Shown: positions 1 through 4,880 of the stretch, in pieces | Layout of the letters: every line of letters starts with the position of its first letter | How positions within the stretch are numbered: the first letter of the stretch is position 1 | Translations under genes and position numbers: made by a program | Source: Deltaproteobacteria bacterium | GTDB taxonomy: Bacteria > Desulfobacterota > DSM-4660 > Desulfatiglandales > B25-G16 | DNA length: 9,513 nucleotides | Assembly (NCBI GenBank): GCA_020348625.1 | Contig: CP070752.1 | Coordinates: forward strand, 2,916,631-2,926,143 | Direction: 5' to 3' | The notes under the pieces: model-generated | What the model was told of the DNA's origin: nothing | What the model saw: only the letters and a program-made list of their open reading frames with translations | The model's database searches: none

Positions 1-674
1 CTGGTGCGGACCTTGGCTCCGGCGGATCGACCTTCGACCTCTCTCAACAGGAGGGGCGAAAGGTCTCCCTCAGCGAGCATCGTGATGGAGCAGGGCAGAT
101 TGCACTGAGTATCTTCTCGTGCCGAAAGCCCGTTATCGCGGCAATCAACGGACATGCGGTGGGCGCTGGTATTACCATGACACTGCCCATGGATATCCGG
201 ATTGTTGCGGAAGATGCGAAGATAGGGTTCGTGTTTGCGCGGCGCGGCGTTGTTCCAGAGGCATGCTCCTCATGGTTTTTGCCGCGCATTGTTGGCATCT
301 CCAAAGCGGCGGAGCTTGTTTATACGGGGCGGGTATTTCGTGCAGCAGAAGAAGCCGCCTCGGGGCTTTTTAGCTACGTAGTTCCACGCGAGCAGGTGCT
401 CTCAACGGCGATGAAGATCGCGGAGGAGATTTCGGAGAATGCTGCCCCTGTATCGGTGGCACTCAGCAAAGCACTTCTGTGGCACGGGCTCACGGAGGAT
501 GATCCCCAGTCCGTTCACCTGATAGACTCCCACTGTTTTTACTGGACAGGGCGTCAGAAGGATGCGCATGAGGGAATTCAAAGCTTCCTGGAAAAGCGGC
601 CACCTCGGTTTACCATGAGTGCCTCGGCCGACATGCCGGACTTCTATCCCTGGTGGAAGGAACCTAAGGTATAG
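1..674 (+). CDS. Enoyl-CoA hydratase/isomerase (crotonase) family protein, 5' partial
   Basis: The gene enters from the left edge; the first full codon is at base 3 and the stop is TAG at 672-674, giving 223 visible residues. It begins at the crotonase oxyanion-hole motif (GADLGSGG) and continues with the second oxyanion segment (AAINGHAVGAGITM), the PRIVG helix and the usual C-terminal EGIQSFLEKRPPRF segment. Crotonases bind acyl-CoA thioesters and stabilise an enolate. The two glutamates of classical hydratases (Glu144 and Glu164 of rat mitochondrial ECH) align to Thr and Phe. Instead a Glu lies in VPEACSSW (codon 258-260), the place of the catalytic base in ECI2-type delta3,delta2-enoyl-CoA isomerases (PEGCSS). 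I infer isomerase-like rather than hydratase chemistry; the substrate is unknown. About 30-50 N-terminal residues are missing, judged from the family's usual 250-270. A terminator follows 30 bases after the stop. Confidence 0.93.
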   Translation, partial: GADLGSGGSTFDLSQQEGRKVSLSEHRDGAGQIALSIFSCRKPVIAAINGHAVGAGITMTLPMDIRIVAEDAKIGFVFARRGVVPEACSSWFLPRIVGISKAAELVYTGRVFRAAEEAASGLFSYVVPREQVLSTAMKIAEEISENAAPVSVALSKALLWHGLTEDDPQSVHLIDSHCFYWTGRQKDAHEGIQSFLEKRPPRFTMSASADMPDFYPWWKEPKV

Positions 675-704
675 ACATCCTTGAGGGTTCGGCGCGCACA
701 AAGG

Positions 705-742
705 AAAAGGCCCGCAGATCACCTATGATCTACGGGCCTTTT
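705..742. terminator. Strong bidirectional rho-independent terminator
   Basis: Two 17-base arms (705-721 and 726-742) pair around a four-base loop (CCTA) with a single C/A mismatch. The core is GGCCCG/CGGGCC followed by AGATCA/TGATCT. The arms are flanked by AAAA on the left and TTTT on the right, so a U-tract is made on either strand. It lies 30 bases after the crotonase stop on the plus strand. On the minus strand it lies 38 bases after the last stop of a degenerate reading frame. Confidence 0.9.
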
Positions 743-765
743 GGTTGGTTGAAAGGTTGACGATT
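709..765 (-). repeat. Duplicated terminator module, copy A (57 bases)
   Basis: Bases 709-765 align without gaps to 3915-3971 with 49 of 57 identical by hand count. The module consists of the 30-base hairpin, four variable bases, and a conserved flank GGTTGGTTGAAAGGTT (743-758), which is identical in both copies. The orientation is shown as minus because in copy B the flank lies between a minus-strand gene's stop and its hairpin; copy A has the same orientation. Several of the eight differences fall at the edges, loop or mismatch positions of the stem. Confidence 0.8.
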
Positions 766-779
766 AATCCTATTGCAGG

Positions 780-1001
780 CTAAAGGTTAGGCTGATACGT
801 TAACCATCCAACAAGGCCATCTTTATCAAAGGCTTCCCACCATGCCGTTATTTCCCCGGCTCACCCCTAAATCGCCAGTGCATGTGCTATTCTGTTAGAA
901 GCTGGCCAGTAGAAAGATTCACGTACACCCGAGAAACCGAACTCAGCACCACCGCAAACTCTCTCTTCTAAGCTATAACCTTCAGGGACCTTCGGCCCTC
1001 A
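780..1001 (-). pseudogene. Degenerate minus-strand reading frame of unknown origin
   Basis: Read leftward from the TGA at 1001-999, one frame runs 43 codons (PKVPEGYSLEERVCGGAEF, then GFSGVRESFYWPASNRIAHA) to a TAG at 869-867. Next come a glycine codon and a TGA at 863-861. The same frame is then open for 26 more codons (AGEITAWWEAFDKDGLVG, then WLTYQPNL) to a TAG at 782-780. The composition is protein-like and the frame is held across the internal stops, which suggests a decayed gene. The last part loosely resembles the helix-turn-helix region of some transposases (W-x-x-F-x-x-x-G-L-x-G-L), but this is weak. I do not recognise a family, there is no start codon with a ribosome site, and the frame could be chance. 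Confidence 0.3.
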
Positions 1002-1064
1002 TATGGTTTGTCGTAATGGTGTTAAAGTTGGGTGGCATCTGATTGAGCCTTGTCCTATTGTATT

Positions 1065-1080
1065 TGCCAAAATCGTGCCA
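1065..1080 (-). promoter_or_regulatory. Sigma-54-like -24/-12 element, minus strand
   Basis: On the minus strand 1080-1065 reads TGGCACGATTTTGGCA. This has the invariant GG-N10-GC of sigma-54 promoters and matches the TGGCAC-N5-TTGCA consensus except for one base in the -12 part. Transcription would start near 1054 and run left about 350 bases to the terminator at 742-705, over the degenerate frame. There is no intact gene to express, so this may be a relic, an RNA promoter, or chance. Confidence 0.3.
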
Positions 1081-1174
1081 GATGGAGGTTTCAAAATATC
1101 ATTAAAGATCTCAATGAGTTATCCCATCTCAGCAAGAAATTCACTTCCTGAACCTGCCGAAAATTGTCGGAGTT

Positions 1175-1189
1175 TGACAAAATATGTCA
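1175..1189. promoter_or_regulatory. Operator-like inverted repeat TGACA-N5-TGTCA
   Basis: Perfect five-base arms, TGACA (1175-1179) and TGTCA (1185-1189), surround an AT-rich five-base centre. The site ends 16 bases upstream of the predicted -35 of the lipoprotein promoter. A second small palindrome, CCGA-N6-TCGG, lies just upstream at 1157-1170. The position suits a transcription-factor site. The regulator is unknown and short palindromes are common by chance. Confidence 0.25.
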
Positions 1190-1205
1190 GCCTTATTAGG
1201 GGAAG

Positions 1206-1235
1206 TTGCTAGAATGGAAGGAGATTTAGTATAAT
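1206..1235 (+). promoter_or_regulatory. Sigma-70-type promoter for the Slp lipoprotein pair
   Basis: A perfect TATAAT (-10, 1230-1235) is preceded by an 18-base spacer and TTGCTA (-35, 1206-1211; 4 of 6 matches to TTGACA). Transcription would begin near 1242 and leave a leader of about 80 bases before the first lipoprotein start at 1324. Confidence 0.55.
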
Positions 1236-1323
1236 ATCTTTAAGTTCTACGAGGCCGGTTCCCCAGACCGCGCTTCAGAGTGAAGGAAGCAACAGAATAA
1301 TACCCGATAGAAGGGAGGAATGG

Positions 1324-1839
1324 ATGGGGACAATGAAACGCACATGGCAATCCGTGTGGCTTGCGGCAGCTGCAGCATTTGCTGTGGCCGGATGTGCCAC
1401 GGTAATCTCTCAAGAGACCCTCAAAACGGTTGACAAAGACATACGGTTTGAGCAGGTTTTGGAGAACCCTGAGGCCTACCGGGGCAAGGTGGTGCTCTTA
1501 GGCGGCGAGATCATCAAGACCGAGAATGTGCCGAATAAAACGGTTATCACCGTGCTCCAGCGATCGCTCGGCTACAATCAGCAGCCTGATTCAGAGGGAG
1601 AATCCAAGGGAAGATTCATCGTTTCCACATCCGATTTTCTGGATCCGGCCATCTATCGCCCCCGAAGAAAGATCACGGTAGTGGGTTCGGTTATAGGAAA
1701 AGAAGTGCGTCCGCTGGGTGAGCTGGAATATGCTTATCCTGTCATCGAAAAAAAAGAGCTCCATATCTGGCCTGTAGAGGGGGCCCCTGCAACATCTCCC
1801 CGGTTTCATTTTGGCATCGGTATCGGAAAAACTTTTTGA
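1324..1839 (+). CDS. Slp-family outer-membrane lipoprotein, first of a tandem pair
   Basis: This 171-residue protein starts with a lipoprotein signal peptide: basic n-region (KRTW), an Ala-rich hydrophobic core, and the lipobox VAGC with the lipidated Cys at residue 24. Residue +2 after the Cys is Ala, not Asp, so the Lol rule predicts the outer membrane. The mature part shows the Slp (starvation lipoprotein) pattern: a start like VISQETL, then NPEAYRGKVVLLGGEI, a variable middle, GRFIV...FLDPAIY and RRKITVVGSVIGKEVRPLGE, ending in ELHIWP. The function of Slp proteins is poorly known; in E. coli Slp is linked to stationary phase and carbon starvation. GGAGG at 1314-1318 lies five bases before ATG 1324; an in-frame ATG at 1333 would give a more typical MKR start. 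It forms an operon with the paralogue 13 bases downstream. Confidence 0.9.
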   Translation: MGTMKRTWQSVWLAAAAAFAVAGCATVISQETLKTVDKDIRFEQVLENPEAYRGKVVLLGGEIIKTENVPNKTVITVLQRSLGYNQQPDSEGESKGRFIVSTSDFLDPAIYRPRRKITVVGSVIGKEVRPLGELEYAYPVIEKKELHIWPVEGAPATSPRFHFGIGIGKTF

Positions 1840-1852
1840 AGGTCACGGAGGC

Positions 1853-2386
1853 ATGACAAAAGGATTCTTCATGATCGCCGGAGTTTTCCTCTGTCTATCG
1901 GCATGTGCCCACGTCATATCGAGAGACACCTTGCAGCAGGCGGACACGGAACTGACCTTTTCCGCACTGCAAAAGGCGCCCGAGGAATATAAGGGTAAGG
2001 CAGTAGTTCTTGGCGGGGTTATCGTCGGGTTGGTGAACAAAAAGGAAGGGAGCTTACTTGAGGTTTATCAGACCGCGATGGACCAGCAAGGCAAACCGGT
2101 GAATCTGGATTCATCTGGGGGACGCTTCTTCGCCCTGTATCAGGGCCTTTTGGAGAGCGAGATATACCGTAAGGGGCGGCGGGTGACTCTTGCCGGCATT
2201 GTGCAGGGTGAGAAGATAATGAAATTAGGGGAAATCGACTATCGCTACCCCTGTATCGTTATCAAGGAGATTCACCTGTGGAAGGAAGAAAAGCCCCTTC
2301 GTTATGAACCGTATCCATGGGGTTTTTGGGATCCGTGGTGGCACCCGTGGTATCCGTGGCCCTATCCCTACCACCGTTACCGGTAG
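1853..2386 (+). CDS. Slp-family outer-membrane lipoprotein with Trp/Tyr/Pro-rich tail
   Basis: This 177-residue paralogue of the preceding gene shares CAxVIS at the lipidated Cys, PEEYKGKAVVLGGVI, GRFFALY, YRKGRRVTLAGIVQGE and LGEIDYRYP. The signal peptide (MTKGFFMIAGVFLCLSAC) has lipobox LSAC with Cys18 and Ala at +2, so the outer membrane is expected. I chose ATG 1853 because it gives a compact signal peptide and follows the upstream stop by 13 bases. GAAGG at 1838-1842 is ten bases upstream, whereas GGAGG at 1847-1851 is only one base away. A TTG at 1811, overlapping the upstream gene, is less likely. The last 27 residues (2303-2383) are extremely aromatic: 6 Trp, 6 Tyr, 1 Phe and 7 Pro, with motifs such as WDPWWHPWYPW. 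The first paralogue lacks this tail, so the copies have diverged at their C-termini. Confidence 0.9.
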   Translation: MTKGFFMIAGVFLCLSACAHVISRDTLQQADTELTFSALQKAPEEYKGKAVVLGGVIVGLVNKKEGSLLEVYQTAMDQQGKPVNLDSSGGRFFALYQGLLESEIYRKGRRVTLAGIVQGEKIMKLGEIDYRYPCIVIKEIHLWKEEKPLRYEPYPWGFWDPWWHPWYPWPYPYHRYR

Positions 2387-2595
2387 AAGAACTAGCCTCT
2401 TTCCTGACCGTATTTCCGCCTCCCGCTCAGATCTTTCTTCTGTCTTCCCGCACAAAAACTAGGAGCAAGAGGCATACTGGCCCTCCGCAGGCAAGGGATA
2501 TCTGTGAGATTTGATATGGACATGGCCCTCACGAAACGGTAATCTCTGGCCGTAACGAGAGCGGAAAGGATAGAGGGTAAGGGAGCAGAAAAGGG

Positions 2596-3483
2596 ATGTT
2601 TTGGGATCATCGGGTTTACAGGGCTGATTCGCTTCTGATGGCGGCAGCCATCATCTGGGGCTCCGCCTTTGTCGCACAGCGGGTGGGGATGACCTACGTT
2701 GGCCCCCTCACCTTTAATGGGGTGCGCTTTGCCCTGGGGACCATGGTTTTGCTCCCCATAGCCTGGCGGGGTGAGCCGAAGCCCCATATGGAGCAGGGAC
2801 TCGTAAACTCATTGACGGCGTGGCCAGCCGTATGGGGAGGTGCCGTAACAGGCCTTGTTCTTTTCATTGCAGCAACACTTCAGCAGGTGGGCCTCGTTTA
2901 CACAACAGCAGGCAAGGCCGGCTTTATCACGGGCCTCTACGTGATCATTGTGCCTCTCTTGGGGCTGTTTTGGGGCCACCGGCCGGGTTGGGGAGGATGG
3001 TTGGGCGCCTGTCTTGCCACTGGAGGGCTTTACCTTCTCAGCGTTACCGGGGTCATGACCTTTGCCCCTGGTGACCTATGGGAACTTGCAGGGGCCTTTT
3101 TCTGGGCCGTGCATGTGCTGCTTCTCAGTTGGCTTTCCCCACGGATGAACAGGGTAAAATTGGCCTGTGCCCAGTATGCAGTGTGTTCCCTTTTGAGCCT
3201 TATCGGTGCCGGGTTTACTGAGCAGATTGCCCTGGATGGTCTGAGGGGCGCGTTGACGGCTATTCTCTATGGCGGAGTTCTCTCGGTTGGGGTGGCGTAC
3301 ACGTTGCAAGTTATCGCCCAGCGAGATGCTCCTCCAATCCACGCGGCCATTATCCTCAGCCTTGAGGCTGTGTTTGCGGCACTAGCCGGCTGGCTTGTCC
3401 TGGACGAAGTGCTCTCGCCCCGCGGTCTGATAGGCTGCATACTCATGTTTTCTGGAATGCTTACCGCCTTGCTACGATCCTGA
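2596..3483 (+). CDS. EamA/DMT-superfamily inner-membrane transporter
   Basis: This 295-residue protein has two EamA repeats of about five helices each (roughly residues 15-145 and 155-293), ten hydrophobic segments in all, matching the usual length of the drug/metabolite transporter superfamily. Hallmarks are AAAIIWGSAFVAQRVG in helix 1, the helix 3-4 stretch AATLQQVGLVYTTAGKAGFI, and LSLEAVFAALAGWLVLDE near the end of repeat two. Members export or import small metabolites, often amino acids or their derivatives; the substrate cannot be read from sequence. ATG 2596 is preceded by GGAG at 2582-2585, spaced ten bases. The 209-base gap after the Slp pair shows no convincing terminator, so read-through from that operon is possible. 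The next gene is convergent, with no clear terminator between them. Confidence 0.93.
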   Translation: MFWDHRVYRADSLLMAAAIIWGSAFVAQRVGMTYVGPLTFNGVRFALGTMVLLPIAWRGEPKPHMEQGLVNSLTAWPAVWGGAVTGLVLFIAATLQQVGLVYTTAGKAGFITGLYVIIVPLLGLFWGHRPGWGGWLGACLATGGLYLLSVTGVMTFAPGDLWELAGAFFWAVHVLLLSWLSPRMNRVKLACAQYAVCSLLSLIGAGFTEQIALDGLRGALTAILYGGVLSVGVAYTLQVIAQRDAPPIHAAIILSLEAVFAALAGWLVLDEVLSPRGLIGCILMFSGMLTALLRS

Positions 3484-3601
3484 TGTGCTGGAACTCCTTT
3501 CTTAAGCTGCCATGTTGGGTTCAGGAGATTGAGGCGGTGCTCGAGGAGGGCTTTTGAAAGAGCAAGGGGTGAGGCACTAAGCAGGAATAATGCGATCAGA
3601 A

Positions 3602-3910
3602 TTAACTGCGGTTTTTTCTTCTGTCCACGCCCGATCGGCGCTCGTGCTTAACCGAAAGAGACACGAAGATCCCCTCTCTCACGCTTCTGCGACGATCCTG
3701 TTTGTTCTTCCGCCGATCCCTCAGCACTTTCTTGCCCGGATTGGGAGGAGTGCGGTCTTCTGATTTTTCCAATTTGACAGGCGGTGTGCCTCCAATCACG
3801 ATATCCACGGCAGCATCCTCACTGTGTTTAGTATTTAATCGGTATTTCTGTTCCGATACTTGAGCCTTTATCGAGATGAAGCGAACGGGGAGACCTGAGG
3901 GAGCGGACAA
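3602..3910 (-). CDS. Small charged hypothetical protein with a repeated DRR-type tail; start uncertain
   Basis: The reliable part runs from about VSEQKYRLNTKHSED to the end. The C-terminal 40 residues are rich in Arg/Lys with repeated units: RDRRKNKQDRRRSV, a central GIFVSLSV, then ERRSGVDRRKNRS before the TAA at 3604-3602. Small soluble proteins with this kind of tail recur in Desulfobacterota from memory; I know of no assigned function. The start is a problem. There is no ATG in frame between the upstream hairpin and the conserved part. The first candidate is TTG at 3910-3908 (102 residues), with no clear ribosome site and overlapping the terminator's T-rich tail. The longer frame to 4054 would translate the hairpin and antisense-overlap nothing useful, so I reject it. 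The gene may be 5'-truncated, use TTG, or be decaying. It lies downstream of the DUF4412 gene on the same strand, beyond that gene's terminator. Confidence 0.55.
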   Translation of the reverse strand: MSAPSGLPVRFISIKAQVSEQKYRLNTKHSEDAAVDIVIGGTPPVKLEKSEDRTPPNPGKKVLRDRRKNKQDRRRSVREGIFVSLSVKHERRSGVDRRKNRS

Positions 3911-3914
3911 AATA

Positions 3915-3944
3915 GACCCGTAGATCACGTATGATCCACGGGCC
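3915..3944 (-). terminator. Rho-independent terminator after the DUF4412 gene
   Basis: Arms of 13 bases (3944-3932 and 3927-3915 on the minus strand) pair around a four-base loop with two A/C mismatches, then a T-rich tail (TATTTTG) follows. The hairpin begins 36 bases after the DUF4412 stop. Unlike the similar hairpin at 705-742 it has no U-tract on the plus strand, so it should work leftward only. Confidence 0.75.
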
Positions 3945-3971
3945 ATTCGGTTGGTTGAAAGGTTAAGGATT
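3915..3971 (-). repeat. Duplicated terminator module, copy B (57 bases)
   Basis: This is the second copy of the module at 709-765, in the same orientation 3.2 kb away. It keeps the 16-base flank GGTTGGTTGAAAGGTT exactly (3949-3964) and the hairpin with a few changes. Its right edge stops ten bases short of the DUF4412 stop codon, so similarity does not extend into the gene. Confidence 0.8.
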
Positions 3972-3980
3972 GTGACCCCA

Positions 3981-4565
3981 TTATTTTTTGGGGAAAGACA
4001 TGCCCGGGATGCCCATCTTCTGGTATCCTGGGGGAACCTCGAACAGGGAGTCACTGACCTTGCCTTCCTTGATGTTTGTGTATTCGGTCACCATCTCGCC
4101 TTGGGGGCCGTGGTAAACTGTTTTAATGGGATAGTTGAGCTTTTTGGCGTACCACTGGGTCATCTTGCCCATGGCTTTGTCGTGGTAAGTGATAAGGTGC
4201 TTGTCGCATTTGTAACCGTTGACTTTCTCGGTTCCTATCTTTTTCTTTGTGGCAATCTTAGCCAGTTCTTCGTCGGAATCCGCTGCGGTGGCCGGTGATC
4301 CCATGGCAGGCATCTCAATATACATCTTTTCCTCGGGCTGTAATGTGATGGTCTTGCCCGTGGCCATGTCCATGATGATGATCCCCTCCTCGAACTCCGT
4401 GCGCATCTTATTGCCCTTGACAAAGAACTTCCCCTTCTTTACCTCGTCACCCATCTTCTGGATGACGTCGGCCGAAAACTCTGCGGCCAAGACCGGTGCG
4501 GAGAATGCCATTAGGCAACCTAAAACTGTCAATACAGCAACTAACCTACAGATTGATTCTCTCAT
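3981..4565 (-). CDS. Exported DUF4412-family protein
   Basis: This 194-residue protein has a Sec signal peptide (hydrophobic core at residues 8-22, cleavage likely after APVLA near residue 27), so it should be periplasmic. The mature part has the DUF4412 pattern, related in fold to LolA/LppX-like carriers: EFSADV at the start, then GKFFVKGNKMRTEF, MDMATGKTITLQPEEKMYIEM, a mid-region YKCDKHLITYH, and a C-terminal VSDSLFEVPPGYQKM. Alternating beta-strands suit a half-barrel that could bind lipid or another hydrophobic ligand; this is inference. ATG 4565 has GGAGG seven bases upstream on the minus strand. A near-consensus promoter lies about 100 bases upstream and a terminator follows the stop, so the gene looks like a single transcription unit. 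Confidence 0.85.
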   Translation of the reverse strand: MRESICRLVAVLTVLGCLMAFSAPVLAAEFSADVIQKMGDEVKKGKFFVKGNKMRTEFEEGIIIMDMATGKTITLQPEEKMYIEMPAMGSPATAADSDEELAKIATKKKIGTEKVNGYKCDKHLITYHDKAMGKMTQWYAKKLNYPIKTVYHGPQGEMVTEYTNIKEGKVSDSLFEVPPGYQKMGIPGMSFPKK

Positions 4566-4880
4566 GATCTACCCTCCCCTTGTTTAGCTCCCTTGGAGGA
4601 GCTGGTTATGGATAAGAGCAAAACCCTGCAGCCTAGCCATGGCCTTGACCCCTCGGCCACGACATATTACAGCAACCCCTCAGCTCCATGTCAAGCAGGT
4701 TTTAAAGGTGTGTTTTCCAGGAACAGGGGTGTGATTTAGGTATACATATGATCAGGTATGACTTGAATTATCATCATCTGTGAAGTAATGTCCAGGCTCA
4801 TGAGTGTATAGCTAATCAATAGTCACACAAAGAAACGCTGATTCGGACCTTGATTTCAGGGATTATGCGGGAGAGAGGCG
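4566..4880. other. Divergent intergenic region between DUF4412 and the GGT-like gene (315 bases)
   Basis: This region holds the leftward promoter of the DUF4412 gene (4666-4694) and its leader, with a six-base inverted repeat AGCTCC/GGAGCT (4586-4591 and 4598-4603) near the ribosome site. The right half is AT-rich (about 4735-4830) and should contain the rightward promoter of the GGT-like gene. The best candidate I see there is weak: TTGAAT, 17 bases, TAATGT. No gene is visible. Confidence 0.7.
4666..4694 (-). promoter_or_regulatory. Near-consensus sigma-70 promoter for the DUF4412 gene
   Basis: On the minus strand TTGACA (4694-4689, perfect -35) is followed by an exact 17-base spacer and TGTAAT (4671-4666, 5 of 6 matches to TATAAT). 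The transcript would start near 4659, with a leader of about 90 bases before ATG 4565. This is the best-matching promoter in the window. Confidence 0.65.

Larger units (their letters stand above)
675..1323. other. Intergenic region without an intact gene (about 650 bases)
   Basis: This stretch lies between the crotonase stop and the first lipoprotein gene. From left to right it holds a bidirectional terminator (705-742), the rest of a duplicated module (to 765), a degenerate minus-strand frame (780-1001), a sigma-54-like element on the minus strand (1065-1080), two short palindromes (1157-1170 and 1175-1189) and a sigma-70 promoter (1206-1235). The region is poorer in G+C than the neighbouring genes and has many stops in all frames. 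No tRNA-like or rRNA-like sequence is recognisable. Confidence 0.8.

Noticed and set aside
861..869. TAG-GGG-TGA read through by stop-codon recoding (pyrrolysine or selenocysteine)
   Set aside because: Two different stops within nine bases, no visible SECIS-like context and no start for the frame make decay the simpler explanation.
1003..1212. Plus-strand 69-codon open frame in the intergenic region
   Set aside because: No ribosome site before the ATG, no recognisable domain, and its 3' end overlaps the predicted -35 of the lipoprotein promoter.
1811..1852. TTG start at 1811 for the second lipoprotein
   Set aside because: It would overlap the upstream gene by 29 bases and add 14 charged residues before a complete lipoprotein signal peptide.
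2392..2787. Minus-strand 131-codon frame over the start of the EamA gene
   Set aside because: It is antisense to a clear transporter gene and has no domain or start signal.
3484..3601. Possible terminator between the convergent EamA and small DRR-tail genes
   Set aside because: Only a five-base TGCTC/GAGCA pairing with a 17-base loop was found, which is too weak to call.
3602..4054. Long minus-strand frame of 150 codons starting inside the DUF4412 gene
   Set aside because: Its first third is the DUF4412 3' end in another frame plus the terminator hairpin. Only the part left of about 3910 looks like protein.
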